DNA of 35,026 nt, from the NCBI GenBank assembly GCA_019309485.1, contig JAFDGC010000022.1:1-35026 (forward strand), read 5' to 3'. The notes under the pieces are model-generated. The model made no database searches and was not told the DNA's origin. It saw only the letters and a list, made by a program, of their open reading frames with translations. Position numbers and translations under genes: made by a program. Positions 8,288-17,342 of this stretch are shown here, piece by piece. The stretch is from Deltaproteobacteria bacterium. Its GTDB lineage: Bacteria > Desulfobacterota > Desulfobacteria > Desulfobacterales > UBA2156. The stretch's first letter is position 1. Each line of letters starts with the position of its first letter.

Positions 8288-10030
8288 CTATTCTCCTCTT
8301 TGGCTGTTTTCGCTTTCGATGCTGCGCCGCAGATTTCGTGTCGCCTCCGCATCCACCTCGAGAGTATCGGGGTCGATGACGACCCCGTAGTCCTGTTTTG
8401 CGCCTTTTACACTCACGTACCCCTTCGCCACGTCCCGCTGGACCCGATCCAGTTCCCGCTGGAGAGGGTTTCCATACCCCCCGCCTCCGGCACTGTAAAA
8501 AGCAAGGACGTCCCCGGGCTCGCAAAAAGTGAGCCCGCTGGGGTCCGCCGGTGCGTCGTTTTTCAAAAACCGGGCTTTGGCGCCGGGACCCCCCCCGAAA
8601 ATGCCCTGGGGACCATACCGGAAGCGACCCGCCTGGACTGCCACGGTGATCTGCCCCTGGGGAGCCTTTTCATCATCCGGTACGCGGATGACCATTTTTC
8701 GTCCCAATCCGCCGCGTCGCTTTCCGGGGCCCCCGGAATCACAGACGAGTTCTCGGGCCTCAACGATGAGAGGCGTATCGCTTTCAAAGATCTCCACGGG
8801 CGTGTTGGCGCCGTTGGCGGGAAAAATGGCGCAGTGATGCCCGTCCATCCGGCTCCCGGCTCCCAAGCCTCCCCCCCGGATAATCATGGTGTGGAAGGGT
8901 TTGCCGTCGTTTCGTTTTCCGTAAAAGATATTGGTCTGGGCCGGCGTGCCACCGCTGTCGGTGATGATGCGATCCGGCGCGGCTTTTGAAAGGGCCCGAA
9001 AAACCATCTCGGTCATGAAGTGGCCGATCTGCATCCTCGCCGCCACGGCCGCGGGAAACCGGCAGTTCACCACCGATCCTTCGGGAGCGGTCATTTTCAC
9101 CGGCCGGATGGCGCCTTCGTTGATGGGGATTTCCGGATCGAACGCGCTTTTAATCGCCATGAAGACATAGGCATAGGTGAAGTTGTAGACCACATTGACG
9201 CCCCAGTCCACCTGGGGGGAAGTTCCGTCGAAGTCCACCGTGATCTCTTCTCCGGACTTGGTGGCGCATAATTGGATGCGGATATCCTTGTGTTTGCCCG
9301 CCCCTTCGATGCGGCCCTGGTAGGGATAGGCGCCGTCCGGGATTTCCGAGATGGCCTTGCGCATGCTCGTCTCCGTACGCTCGATGATCGCATCGGCCAG
9401 ATCGTCCAGGGTTTCGAGCCCCTCGTCCCGGAGGAGTTCGATGATTTTTTGGGAACAGACATGGTTGGCGGCTACCTGGCTCCGGATATCTCCGATCACC
9501 TCTTTGGGGGTCCGGACGTTCCACCGGATCAGGTTCAACACCCCCTCATTGAGAAGGCCGGCATCGTAGAGCTTCAACGGTGGAATGAAAAGACCTTCTT
9601 CAAAAACCTCCCGGTTGTCCGAGGAGACCCGTCCTCCGATGTCCGAGTGGTGAAAAACGCATGCCGTGAAGGCCACGGGCCTCTCCCTGTAAAAAATGGG
9701 GCTGAGTACGCAAACGTCGTTTAGGTGTCCGGCCAGCAGCCAGGGGTCGTTGACAATGAAAACATCCCCTTCCCGGTACTGTTCCAAGGGGATGGAGCGG
9801 ATGATTTCTTTGACCCCCAGGGACATGGCGCCCGCCTGCCCCGGTGTGCAGAAGGTCCCCTGCACCAATTCCTGGCCACGGCTGTCCGTGAACATGCACG
9901 TGTAGTCATGGGCATCCCTCAGGAGACTGGAAAAGGCCGTACGCGCCACGGAGGCATCCGCTTCGTCCACGATGGAAACCAGCCGGCGCCAGAGGATTTC
10001 GAGGGTGATGGGGTCAAATTGCGTCGCCAT
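8288..10030 (-). CDS. Hydantoinase B / N-methylhydantoinase-type subunit
   Basis: This is one half of an ATP-dependent lactam-hydrolysing or acetone-carboxylase-like enzyme (HyuB family), 580 residues. Typical sequences are DPITLEILWRRL at the N-terminus, DVFIVNDPWLLAGHLNDV, a HHSDIGG motif, DFDGTSPQVDWGVN, and the Gly-rich C-terminal blocks DSGGPGKRRGGLGR and YSAGGGGYGNPL. The start at 10030 has GGAGG five bases upstream and overlaps the end of the A subunit by 17 bases, implying coupled translation. In the indoleacetate pathway the equivalent pair opens the 2-oxo-indole ring at the expense of ATP, giving (2-aminophenyl)succinate. The family assignment is secure; the substrate is inferred from neighbours. 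Confidence 0.93.
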   Translation of the reverse strand: MATQFDPITLEILWRRLVSIVDEADASVARTAFSSLLRDAHDYTCMFTDSRGQELVQGTFCTPGQAGAMSLGVKEIIRSIPLEQYREGDVFIVNDPWLLAGHLNDVCVLSPIFYRERPVAFTACVFHHSDIGGRVSSDNREVFEEGLFIPPLKLYDAGLLNEGVLNLIRWNVRTPKEVIGDIRSQVAANHVCSQKIIELLRDEGLETLDDLADAIIERTETSMRKAISEIPDGAYPYQGRIEGAGKHKDIRIQLCATKSGEEITVDFDGTSPQVDWGVNVVYNFTYAYVFMAIKSAFDPEIPINEGAIRPVKMTAPEGSVVNCRFPAAVAARMQIGHFMTEMVFRALSKAAPDRIITDSGGTPAQTNIFYGKRNDGKPFHTMIIRGGGLGAGSRMDGHHCAIFPANGANTPVEIFESDTPLIVEARELVCDSGGPGKRRGGLGRKMVIRVPDDEKAPQGQITVAVQAGRFRYGPQGIFGGGPGAKARFLKNDAPADPSGLTFCEPGDVLAFYSAGGGGYGNPLQRELDRVQRDVAKGYVSVKGAKQDYGVVIDPDTLEVDAEATRNLRRSIESENSQRGE

Positions 10031-12152
10031 GGCGTCCTCCGTTTCCCCTTTCAAGATCGATCCATACGAAGCCGTAGTCATCTACGGCGGCGCGAGCGTC
10101 TTCGCCGATGATGATGGTGGATTCTTTTTCCTCGATGATCGCCGGACCCCGGAAAGAGGCTCCCGGGAAAAGACGCATCCGGTCATAGACCGTAAATGGA
10201 ATGAATTCCCGCCGGTTGACGGAAAAGGCGTTCCTTTTCCCTTTGATGCATTCGGAAAGATCCCTTTTTTCCTTTGTCCGCTTCGGAATCCGGAAAGGGC
10301 GCTGGGGGATCTGGGCCCGGACCTTGAAGGTGACGAACTCCACCGGTGTTTCCGGGTAGGTGCGGCCGTATAGCTTCTTGTAGCTGTCGTCGAAACGCCG
10401 GCGGATCTCTTCTTTTGAAAACTCAAAAAAAGGATTTCTTTCAACGGTCAAATCGGTCTCGGAGCCCTGCCCCACAAACCGCATACTCAATACGCGCGTA
10501 AAAAGGATTTCCTCATTTTTCCCCGACGACTTCAGGACCTTTTCCCCGTCTTGTTCCAGGGCGGCAAAAAGGGCTTCGATTTCCTCGAAATCAGCGGTAT
10601 CCATCGGTTCCCGATGGCTTCGGGACAGATCGAAGGCCACGGGGGCCGTGAAAAAGCCCAGCGCGGATCCCACTCCCGCCAAGGGGGGGACCAGGATGCG
10701 GGGGGCCCCGATCTTTTTGGCCAAGCCATAGGCATGCACCGGCCCGGCGCCGCCGAAGGCGAGAATCAGGACCACCTGGGGATTTCCGCCTTTCTCCGCG
10801 ATGTGGGTCTTGGCAGCCGCCGCCATGGTTTCATTGATGAGATCATGGATCCCGAAAGCCGCCTCCACCAGGCCCGTTCCCAAGGGCGCCGCCACTTTTT
10901 CGGCGATGGCCCCTTCGGCCGCGCGTTTATTCAACGGCATGGTCCCGCCCAGGAAGTAATCGGGATCCAGGTATCCGAGGACCAGATCCGCGTCCGTCAC
11001 CGTGGGCTCCGTGCCGCCCTTTTCGTAACTCACCGGTCCGGGATCGGCGCCGGCGCTGTCGGGCCCCACCTGGAGGAGCCCCATTCGGTTGATCCTGGCG
11101 ATGCTGCCGCCGCCGGCGCCGATCTCCATGAGATCCACCACGGGGACCTGGATGGGAAGGCCGCTCCCCTTTTTGAACCGCTGCACGCGCCCCACCTCGA
11201 AGGTGGAAACGAGCCCGGCGTGGCCTTTTTGAATCAAGCAGGACTTGGCAGTGGTGCCGCCCATGTCGAAGCAAAACATGTCTTCGATCTTAAACATCTT
11301 CCCGTAATGCTGGGAGGCGATCACCGCCGCCGTGGGCCCGGACTCGATGATGCGCACCGGAAAGGCCTGGGCCGTTTCCACGGAGGTAATCCCTCCGCTG
11401 GAAAGCATGATGTAGAGCCGCCCGGCAAACCCCATCGCTTCGAGCCTGCGGGTGAGCTTTTTCAGGTACTTCTCGGTGATGGGCTTCACATAGGCATTGG
11501 TCACCGTGGTGGAGGTCCTTTCGTACTCCCGAATCTGGGGCAGGACCTCGAAAGACGTGGAAAGAAAGAGATCCGGGGCCTTTTCCTCCACGATGGCCTT
11601 GATGCGCATTTCGTGCACCGGGTTTTCATAGGAGTTGATGAGGCATACCGCCAAAGACGTCATCCCCATCTCCAGCAACGCCTCGAGGGTGGCTTCCACC
11701 TGGGCTTCATCAAGCGGCTTGAGGATGCGGCCGTCGCCGGCGATCCGTTCCCGGATTTCTTTTCGGAAAGGCCTTGGGATCAACGGTTCCGGATATTCGG
11801 CGAAAATATCGTAGGCGTCGTAGCGAAGCTCCCGGCCCAACTCCAGGACGTCTTTGAACCCTTCCGTCGTCATCAGGCCCGTCTTGGCCCCTTTTCTCTC
11901 GATGATGGCGTTGATGACCAGCGTGGTCCCGTGGATGATCTCCTCCAGATGTTCCATGAAACCCGGGTGCTGCTCCAGAAGCCGGGAGACGCCCGTTTCC
12001 ACCGCCTCCGAAGGATCCGCCGGCGTGGTCAGGCACTTGTACACATAGAAGCGACCACTTTGATCGTCCACCAGGACAAAATCGGTAAAGGTCCCTCCGA
12101 TGTCACACCCCAGGCGGAAGCGGCCGGATGCCGATGGGAATTCGCTTGCCAT
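10014..12152 (-). CDS. Hydantoinase A / ATP-binding subunit
   Basis: This is the ATP-using partner of the B subunit (HyuA family, actin-like ATPase fold), 712 residues. It shows the phosphate-binding motif CDIGGTFTDFVLVD near residue 16, then HGTTLVINAIIERKG, ESGPTAAVIAS, FDMGGTTAKSC, EIGAGGGSIARI with QVGPDSAGADPGP, and AFGGAGPVHAYG. The length is normal for the family and all signature blocks are intact. ATG 12152 has AAGGA eight bases upstream. The gene lies 25 bases after the mutase large subunit. It probably phosphorylates or activates the lactam oxygen during hydrolytic ring opening of 2-oxo-indoleacetate. That role is inferred; 5-oxoprolinase or N-methylhydantoinase activity is the general family alternative. 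Confidence 0.94.
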   Translation of the reverse strand: MASEFPSASGRFRLGCDIGGTFTDFVLVDDQSGRFYVYKCLTTPADPSEAVETGVSRLLEQHPGFMEHLEEIIHGTTLVINAIIERKGAKTGLMTTEGFKDVLELGRELRYDAYDIFAEYPEPLIPRPFRKEIRERIAGDGRILKPLDEAQVEATLEALLEMGMTSLAVCLINSYENPVHEMRIKAIVEEKAPDLFLSTSFEVLPQIREYERTSTTVTNAYVKPITEKYLKKLTRRLEAMGFAGRLYIMLSSGGITSVETAQAFPVRIIESGPTAAVIASQHYGKMFKIEDMFCFDMGGTTAKSCLIQKGHAGLVSTFEVGRVQRFKKGSGLPIQVPVVDLMEIGAGGGSIARINRMGLLQVGPDSAGADPGPVSYEKGGTEPTVTDADLVLGYLDPDYFLGGTMPLNKRAAEGAIAEKVAAPLGTGLVEAAFGIHDLINETMAAAAKTHIAEKGGNPQVVLILAFGGAGPVHAYGLAKKIGAPRILVPPLAGVGSALGFFTAPVAFDLSRSHREPMDTADFEEIEALFAALEQDGEKVLKSSGKNEEILFTRVLSMRFVGQGSETDLTVERNPFFEFSKEEIRRRFDDSYKKLYGRTYPETPVEFVTFKVRAQIPQRPFRIPKRTKEKRDLSECIKGKRNAFSVNRREFIPFTVYDRMRLFPGASFRGPAIIEEKESTIIIGEDARAAVDDYGFVWIDLERGNGGRHGDAI

Positions 12153-12177
12153 AAAACGGAATCCTTGATTGTATGGG

Positions 12178-13806
12178 TTAAAAGATGCTCGGTTCTTCCC
12201 AAATCCCGAAGACGTCCCGGAAGACGCCGGTCATTTCCCCCACCGTGGCGTATGCCTTGCAGCAGGCCACCAGGTCGGGCATGACGTTTTTTCCGAGGCG
12301 TGCGCGCTGCTCAAGGGATTTCAGCGCCTCTTTTACCCGGCGGTTGTCCCTTTCCCGGCGCAGCGTCTTGAGGCTGTCGATCTGTTTTTTCGCCCATCCT
12401 TCATCGTATTCATGGAGTTCCACTTCAGGATGATCACCTTCCGTATATTTATTCACCCCGACCTTGATGATTTCCTTGTTCTGGAGTCCCTTTTCGAATT
12501 CATAGGCCTGCCGGGTCACCTCCCGCTGGATGGCGCCCGTGGCCACGGCCCGGACCATCCCCCCCATTTCCTGAATCCGGCGCATCTCTTCCCGGATCTT
12601 TTCCTCCATCTGCTTGGTGATCGTTTCAATGAAATAGGAACCGGCCAGGGGATCCACGGTATCCCGGAGCCCCACTTCTTCCATGAGGATTTCCAGGGTC
12701 CTTAGGGAAAGCAACGCCGCCCGGGGCGTGGGAATGGTGTAGGCTTCGTCGAAAGAACACAGGGCCGTGGTCTGGGCGCCGCCGAGGGCCGCGGCCAGGG
12801 CGTAGTACGCCCCCCGGATGATATTGTTTTCCGGCTGCTCCTTGGTGAGCCCGCTCCCGCCGCCGCCGAAGAGCCCCCGGAGAAAGAGATTCTTCTTGTT
12901 TTTAACGCCGTATTCTTCTTTGAGCATTGTCGCCCACAGTTTGCGGGCGGCTCGAAACTTGGCCACCTGCTCCCACAGGTTGCCGTAGACATTGAGGTTA
13001 AAGGAAAACCGCCCCACGAAATCTTCCGGGGAAAGGCCCCGGGCGGCCACGTTTTCGATGTAGGCCCGGGCGATCTCCAGTGCGCAGGCGATCTCCTGGG
13101 CCGGGGTGGCCCCTGATTCCCGGATATGATATCCGCAAACACTCACGGGGTTGCACCGGGGAAGCTCCCTGACGGCGTATTCGATGCAGTCCCCCACGAG
13201 GCGCACGGCCGGTTCCACGGGAAAGATCCATGCGCCGCGACCGATCATTTCCTTCAGGATGTCATTTTGGGGGGTGGCGCTGATGACCGCCTTGGAATAT
13301 CCGAACTTTTCCGCTACAGCCTGGTACATGGCCAGCATCACCGTGGCGTTGGCGTTGATGGTCAGCCCGGATCCGATACGATCAAAGGGGATGTCTTTGA
13401 AGGCAAGTTCAAAATCCTTAAGGGAGTCCACCGCCATCCCCACCCGTCCCACTTCTCCTTCGGCCCGGGGATCATCGGAATCGAGCCCCATCTGGGTCGG
13501 AAGATCGAAGGCCACGTTCAGCCCGGTCTGTCCGTGGGAAATCATCCATTTGAACCGTTGATTGGTCTCTTCCGGCGTTCCGAAACCCGTATATTGGCGG
13601 GTGGTCCAGGCCCGGCTCCGGTACCCGCCGGGATGCAGGCTCCGGGTAAACGGAAATTCACCGGGATCGCCCAGGTCCTTTTGATAATCGAACTCCGCTT
13701 CTTCCAGATCCCGGGGTCCGTAAGAAGGTTTCACCCGGATGCCGCTCTGGTAGATGACTTCCTTGACGGCGTCTTTTTCGTCTCGAATGTATCTTGCCAC
13801 GCCCAT
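12178..13806 (-). CDS. B12-dependent acyl-CoA mutase, large (substrate-binding) subunit
   Basis: This is a TIM-barrel subunit of the methylmalonyl-CoA mutase family, 542 residues, encoded apart from its cobalamin subunit as in isobutyryl-CoA mutase. It aligns without gaps to the Propionibacterium methylmalonyl-CoA mutase with an offset of 17. Y72 equals Tyr89, R190 equals Arg207, H227 equals His244, and Q180 equals Gln197. Tyr89 and Arg207 bind the free carboxylate in methylmalonyl-CoA mutase, so a dicarboxylic acyl-CoA substrate is expected. Two substrate-pocket residues differ: Tyr75 is His58 and Met78 is Gly61, which would leave more room. This fits a (2-aminophenyl)succinyl-CoA to (2-aminobenzyl)malonyl-CoA mutase (the role of IaaGH in Aromatoleum). 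Ordinary methylmalonyl-CoA mutase remains possible. It starts three bases after the small subunit, with GGGGGAT upstream. Confidence 0.92.
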   Translation of the reverse strand: MGVARYIRDEKDAVKEVIYQSGIRVKPSYGPRDLEEAEFDYQKDLGDPGEFPFTRSLHPGGYRSRAWTTRQYTGFGTPEETNQRFKWMISHGQTGLNVAFDLPTQMGLDSDDPRAEGEVGRVGMAVDSLKDFELAFKDIPFDRIGSGLTINANATVMLAMYQAVAEKFGYSKAVISATPQNDILKEMIGRGAWIFPVEPAVRLVGDCIEYAVRELPRCNPVSVCGYHIRESGATPAQEIACALEIARAYIENVAARGLSPEDFVGRFSFNLNVYGNLWEQVAKFRAARKLWATMLKEEYGVKNKKNLFLRGLFGGGGSGLTKEQPENNIIRGAYYALAAALGGAQTTALCSFDEAYTIPTPRAALLSLRTLEILMEEVGLRDTVDPLAGSYFIETITKQMEEKIREEMRRIQEMGGMVRAVATGAIQREVTRQAYEFEKGLQNKEIIKVGVNKYTEGDHPEVELHEYDEGWAKKQIDSLKTLRRERDNRRVKEALKSLEQRARLGKNVMPDLVACCKAYATVGEMTGVFRDVFGIWEEPSIF

Positions 13807-13809
13807 TTT

Positions 13810-14214
13810 CTATCCCCCGTTGACCAAGGCCTGAATGGCGCCTGAGATTTCGGAAAAGGGTGTCCCGCCGGGAAACACGGCGGCAACACCGATGGCTTTC
13901 AGCGCCTCCACGTCCTTTTTCGGAATCACGCCGCCGACCACCACCTTGATGTCCTCCATCTTTTCTTCTTTCAACCGGGAAATCAGCTTCCGGCTGATGG
14001 GCAGGTGCGCGCCGGTCATGATGCTCAATCCGATGATATCCACCGATTCCTGAATCGCGGCGGAAACAATCTGATCGATGCTCTGATGCAGCCCGGTGTA
14101 CGTCACCTCCATCCCCGCGTCCCGGAGCGCCAGGGCCACGATCTTCGCTCCCCGGTCATGACCGTCCAGGTCGGGCTTGGCGATGAGTACCCGTATCCGT
14201 TTTTTTGGTTCCAT
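13810..14214 (-). CDS. B12-binding subunit of the acyl-CoA mutase
   Basis: This small cobalamin-binding protein, 134 residues, pairs with the large subunit immediately downstream. It carries the base-off/His-on motif DGHDRG at residues 17-22, in which H19 is the lower cobalt ligand. GLSIMTGAH occupies the usual S-x-L region, and the nucleotide-tail glycines VVGG and FPGGTPF follow. ATG 14214 is preceded by GAGG at eight bases; the open frame extends to 14316 but overlaps the regulator gene and lacks homology. The length equals that of other separate B12 subunits. Function depends on the partner, as discussed there. Confidence 0.95.
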   Translation of the reverse strand: MEPKKRIRVLIAKPDLDGHDRGAKIVALALRDAGMEVTYTGLHQSIDQIVSAAIQESVDIIGLSIMTGAHLPISRKLISRLKEEKMEDIKVVVGGVIPKKDVEALKAIGVAAVFPGGTPFSEISGAIQALVNGG

Positions 14215-14257
14215 TGCCGATACCTCTTCCTGTTCTATTCTTTCTAATGGTATCCAC

Positions 14258-14959
14258 CTAGGCCGTTCCGCCATCTTCATCAAAGGCCGAAAGGAAGGCG
14301 GCGCATCCGCGCACAATGTGGTCCTTCACCAGCCGTTCCACCTTTTCCGCATCCCGTCTTCGAATGTATTCGAGCATTTGCTTGTGATCTTCGTTGCTCA
14401 CCCTGGCCAATGCTTCATCCCGGAGGATGATCCGGCGAAAGCGGAATATTTGGTCCCGGAGGTCATTGATCATCTTGATGAGCTTGGGGCTCCGGCTCAA
14501 GGCATAAAGGAGATCGTGGAATTCCGTGTTGATCCGGGGCAATTCCTCCAGGCCCTTGTGCTCCAGGTAGCGTTCATATTCGGCGATTTTTTGCTGCAAG
14601 GGAATCAGCTCGCTTTCTTCATGTTTGACGGCGGAAAGCCGTGCGGCGTAACTTTCGAGAACGCTCCGGATGCCGAAGGTTTCTTCGATGTCCCGGCGAT
14701 TCAGTCCCAAAACCACGAAGCCGCCCCGGGGGAGTCGCTTCAAGTGCCCTTCATGTTCCAATCGATGGAGGGCCTCTCTCACCGGGGTACGGCTGATCTC
14801 CATGGATCCGGCGATCCGGTTTTCCACCATACGGCTCCCGGGTTCGATATCCCCGCGAACAATGGCTTTCCGAAGGTTTTCGAAGACCCGGTCCCCCAGG
14901 GATTTTTTTTCCAAAAACCGGGGCAAGGGCCTTAAATCAAATGTCCCGCCGGTACCCAT
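14258..14959 (-). CDS. GntR-family transcriptional regulator with FCD domain
   Basis: This 233-residue regulator has an N-terminal winged-helix domain (about residues 20-85, with SRTPVREALHRLEHEGHLKRLPRGGFVV) and a C-terminal all-helical FCD ligand domain. The FCD domain shows the usual metal-site pattern: N-T-E-F-H, then N-E-D-H, then K-D-H. FCD regulators usually bind an organic acid or acyl-CoA and leave operators of the GT-N-AC type. Two GTATAC-N-GTATAC sites in the divergent promoter region at 21012 and 21212 are good candidates for its targets. It lies between the acyl-CoA dehydrogenase and the mutase genes, in the operon it probably controls. By analogy with Aromatoleum, indoleacetyl-CoA is a plausible effector, but this is inference. 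Confidence 0.93.
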   Translation of the reverse strand: MGTGGTFDLRPLPRFLEKKSLGDRVFENLRKAIVRGDIEPGSRMVENRIAGSMEISRTPVREALHRLEHEGHLKRLPRGGFVVLGLNRRDIEETFGIRSVLESYAARLSAVKHEESELIPLQQKIAEYERYLEHKGLEELPRINTEFHDLLYALSRSPKLIKMINDLRDQIFRFRRIILRDEALARVSNEDHKQMLEYIRRRDAEKVERLVKDHIVRGCAAFLSAFDEDGGTA

Positions 14960-14983
14960 ACGTTCCCTACGGCGCCCTTTATT

Positions 14984-16126
14984 TTATAGCCCGGCCCACC
15001 GGGCGATGTTGGTCTGGAGAACCTCGTGAGTCCCTCCCCCGTATAACAGGAAACGGCTGTCCCGGTAGTAGCGCTGCACCGTATATTCCATGGAATACCC
15101 GTAGGCACCGAAGATGCGGGTGGCCTCGTCGGCGGCCTTGCAGGCCGCCTCGGTGGCAAAATATTTGGCCATGGTGGCTTCCTTGAGACAGGGTGTCTTG
15201 TCGTCGATCATTTTTGTCGCCCGGTAGGTGAGGAGGCGGGCGGCCTCGAGTTCGGTGGCCATGTTGGCGATCTTGGCCTGGATCAGCTGATACCGTCCGA
15301 TGGGCCGACCAAAGGCCATCCGCTCCTTGGCGTATTGGATGGCATCGGCCATGGAGGCCCGCAAGAGGCCGATGGCCAATGCCGCGGTCATTGCCCGAAT
15401 TTCGGACAGAATGGACATGAGGTTGCTTACCCCTTCCCCTTCCCGGCCCAGCATGAATTCAAAGGGGATGTGCACGTTGGTGAAGGCGACTTCTGACATG
15501 CGCGTGGTTCGGGTTCCCAGGGTTTCGAATGGCTGGCTTACGGAAACTCCGGGGGTTTCTCTCGGGACAAAGAAAAAATTGAGCCCCCGAAGCTTTTTGG
15601 CCGGATCCGTCTGGCACAGGACCGTATAAAAGTCGGCGATAGGACCATTGGTCACCCAGGTTTTCATCCCGTTGATCACGAATCCGTCCTTGGTCCGTTG
15701 GGCAAGGGTGGTCACGGCCCCCAGGTCCGACCCGGCTTCGGGCTCGGTGAGGCAGAAACACGGGATTTTTTCGCCTTTCATGGCCGGCAGGAAGAAGTTT
15801 TCGTGCATTTCTTGCGTCCCGAAATGAAAGAGAAAATTGGTCCCCATGAGACACTGCATGGCGGAAACCGCGGCCAGGCTCATGAGGCCCCGGGCCAGTT
15901 CTTCGTGGATGATGCAATACAAGGTGGTGTTGCCTCCGGATCCGCCTTTGTTCCGGGGATACCGGATCCCGAAAACCCCCATTTCCCCCACTTTTCGGAA
16001 GAGTTCCATGGGAAACTCCCCGGAGGCATCAATCTGTTGTGCCTGTGGGATCACTTCCTTGTCCACGAACCGGGCCATGCTGTCCCGGATCAGGTGTTCA
16101 GGATTGGATCGAATCATATCGCGCAT
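14984..16126 (-). CDS. Acyl-CoA dehydrogenase lacking the catalytic Glu; candidate decarboxylating (2-aminobenzyl)malonyl-CoA dehydrogenase
   Basis: This is an FAD-dependent acyl-CoA dehydrogenase of 380 residues with the normal three-domain layout, including CFCLTEPEAGSDLG, WVTNGPIADFY and ERMAFGRPIGRYQLIQ. The usual catalytic base lies in a Y-E-G-T motif near the C-terminus; here the motif is Y-G-G-G-T with Gly364 at the Glu position. The alternative base position of isovaleryl- and long-chain enzymes, in helix G, is Ile, with a Glu one residue away (SEIRAM). In Aromatoleum the iaa pathway enzyme IaaF oxidises and decarboxylates benzylmalonyl-CoA, so loss of CO2 replaces proton removal and the Glu is dispensable. 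The gene sits between etfA and the regulator. ATG 16126 is only one or two bases from AAGGAG; ATG 16117 has better spacing and may be the true start. Confidence 0.9.
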   Translation of the reverse strand: MRDMIRSNPEHLIRDSMARFVDKEVIPQAQQIDASGEFPMELFRKVGEMGVFGIRYPRNKGGSGGNTTLYCIIHEELARGLMSLAAVSAMQCLMGTNFLFHFGTQEMHENFFLPAMKGEKIPCFCLTEPEAGSDLGAVTTLAQRTKDGFVINGMKTWVTNGPIADFYTVLCQTDPAKKLRGLNFFFVPRETPGVSVSQPFETLGTRTTRMSEVAFTNVHIPFEFMLGREGEGVSNLMSILSEIRAMTAALAIGLLRASMADAIQYAKERMAFGRPIGRYQLIQAKIANMATELEAARLLTYRATKMIDDKTPCLKEATMAKYFATEAACKAADEATRIFGAYGYSMEYTVQRYYRDSRFLLYGGGTHEVLQTNIARWAGL

Positions 16127-16141
16127 TCTCCTTAAAGCGGT

Positions 16142-17329
16142 TCATCCGCTTGAAGCTTGAAGCTGCCGGATCATTTCCGGGACGATTTCATGGAGGTCCC
16201 CCACGATTCCCCAATCGGCCACCTGGAAGATGGGCGCCCGGGGATCCTTGTTCACGGCGATGATATATCGGGAGTGCATCATGCCGGCCCGGTGCTGGAT
16301 GGCGCCGGAAACGCCGCAGGCGATGTAAATCTCCGGTCGCACCGATTTCCCTGTCTGGCCCACCTGATTTTCCGGAGGGATCCAGCCCTCCTCCACGGCC
16401 ACCCGGGTCCCGGCCACCTCACCGCCCATGACGTCCGCCAGTTCCCGCAGGATCTGGAAGCCCTGGGCGTCTCCCACGCCCCGGCCGCCGGCCACGATGA
16501 CTTTGGCCTCCGCGAGATCGGATCCGGTTTTTTTCTCCCGGACCGTTTCCAGGACTTTGACGCCGATCCTGCTTTCGGTGATTTGAAACGGATGCCGGAC
16601 CACGGCCCCTTTCTTGTCCGGGGTGGGGACCGCCACCATGACGCCGGGCCGGACCGTGGCCATCTGGGGGCGGGAATACCGGTTGGCGATGGTGGCCATG
16701 ACGTTGCCGCCGAAAGCCGGCCGGGTCTGGAGCAGGATCTTTTCCTCGGGATCGATGGAAAGCTCCGTGCAGTCCGCCGTGAGGCCGCAGCCCACGCGAC
16801 GGGAGATCCGGGGGGCGAGATCCCGGCCGAGATGGGAGGCCCCCAAAAGGAAAATATTCGGCTTATGGATCTTCACCAGGGCTTCCACCGCATCCGCGTA
16901 GGGGATGGTCCGGTAATGGGTCAAGGCCTTGTGCTGCACAAGGTAGACCTTGTCCGCCCCGTACCGAATCAGGGTTTGGGATAAATCGGAAACCCGGCTT
17001 CCCAGCAACACCGCACAGACTTCCTGGTCCAGGGCTTCACCCAGCTCCCGCGCTTTTCCCAAAAGCTCCAGACACACCCGATTCAATCGACCGTTTCGCT
17101 GTTCCGCAAAGACCCAAACACCGGTATGATCCGAAAAATCAGGAATCTTTTTGGGTTCGGCGTCCGAAAAAATCGCCTTGGCCTTGCACACTTCCAGGCA
17201 GGCCCCGCAGGCGGTGCAGCGATCCAGGATTTCGGCCTTTCCTTCCTTGATTTCGATGGCGCCGTACGGGCACGCTTTGAGGCATCGCCGGCAACCGTCA
17301 CAAAGATCTTTTTCCACCCAGACGATCAT
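16142..17329 (-). CDS. etfA: Electron transfer flavoprotein alpha subunit with N-terminal 2[4Fe-4S] ferredoxin domain
   Basis: EtfA, 395 residues, binds the FAD that accepts electrons from acyl-CoA dehydrogenases. The first 60 residues are a ferredoxin domain with C10, C13, C16, C20 and C38, C41, C44, C48. The ETF alpha fold follows, ending in the FAD-binding region [20 protein letters not shown] with [20 protein letters not shown]. The ferredoxin extension is known from EtfA of anaerobes, for example in bifurcating caffeyl-CoA reductase and lactate dehydrogenase complexes. ATG 17329 is chosen over the longer frame because the ferredoxin domain begins there and AGGA lies upstream. It follows etfB by 13 bases and precedes the acyl-CoA dehydrogenase. 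It could link that enzyme to ferredoxin and NAD pools. Confidence 0.94.
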   Translation of the reverse strand: MIVWVEKDLCDGCRRCLKACPYGAIEIKEGKAEILDRCTACGACLEVCKAKAIFSDAEPKKIPDFSDHTGVWVFAEQRNGRLNRVCLELLGKARELGEALDQEVCAVLLGSRVSDLSQTLIRYGADKVYLVQHKALTHYRTIPYADAVEALVKIHKPNIFLLGASHLGRDLAPRISRRVGCGLTADCTELSIDPEEKILLQTRPAFGGNVMATIANRYSRPQMATVRPGVMVAVPTPDKKGAVVRHPFQITESRIGVKVLETVREKKTGSDLAEAKVIVAGGRGVGDAQGFQILRELADVMGGEVAGTRVAVEEGWIPPENQVGQTGKSVRPEIYIACGVSGAIQHRAGMMHSRYIIAVNKDPRAPIFQVADWGIVGDLHEIVPEMIRQLQASSG

Positions 17330-17342
17330 ATGCGTTTTCCTC

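Noticed and set aside
10551-12284. 577-residue plus-strand open frame
   Set aside because: It is antisense to the hydantoinase A gene, has no recognisable domain and skewed composition; a shadow of the GC-rich real gene.
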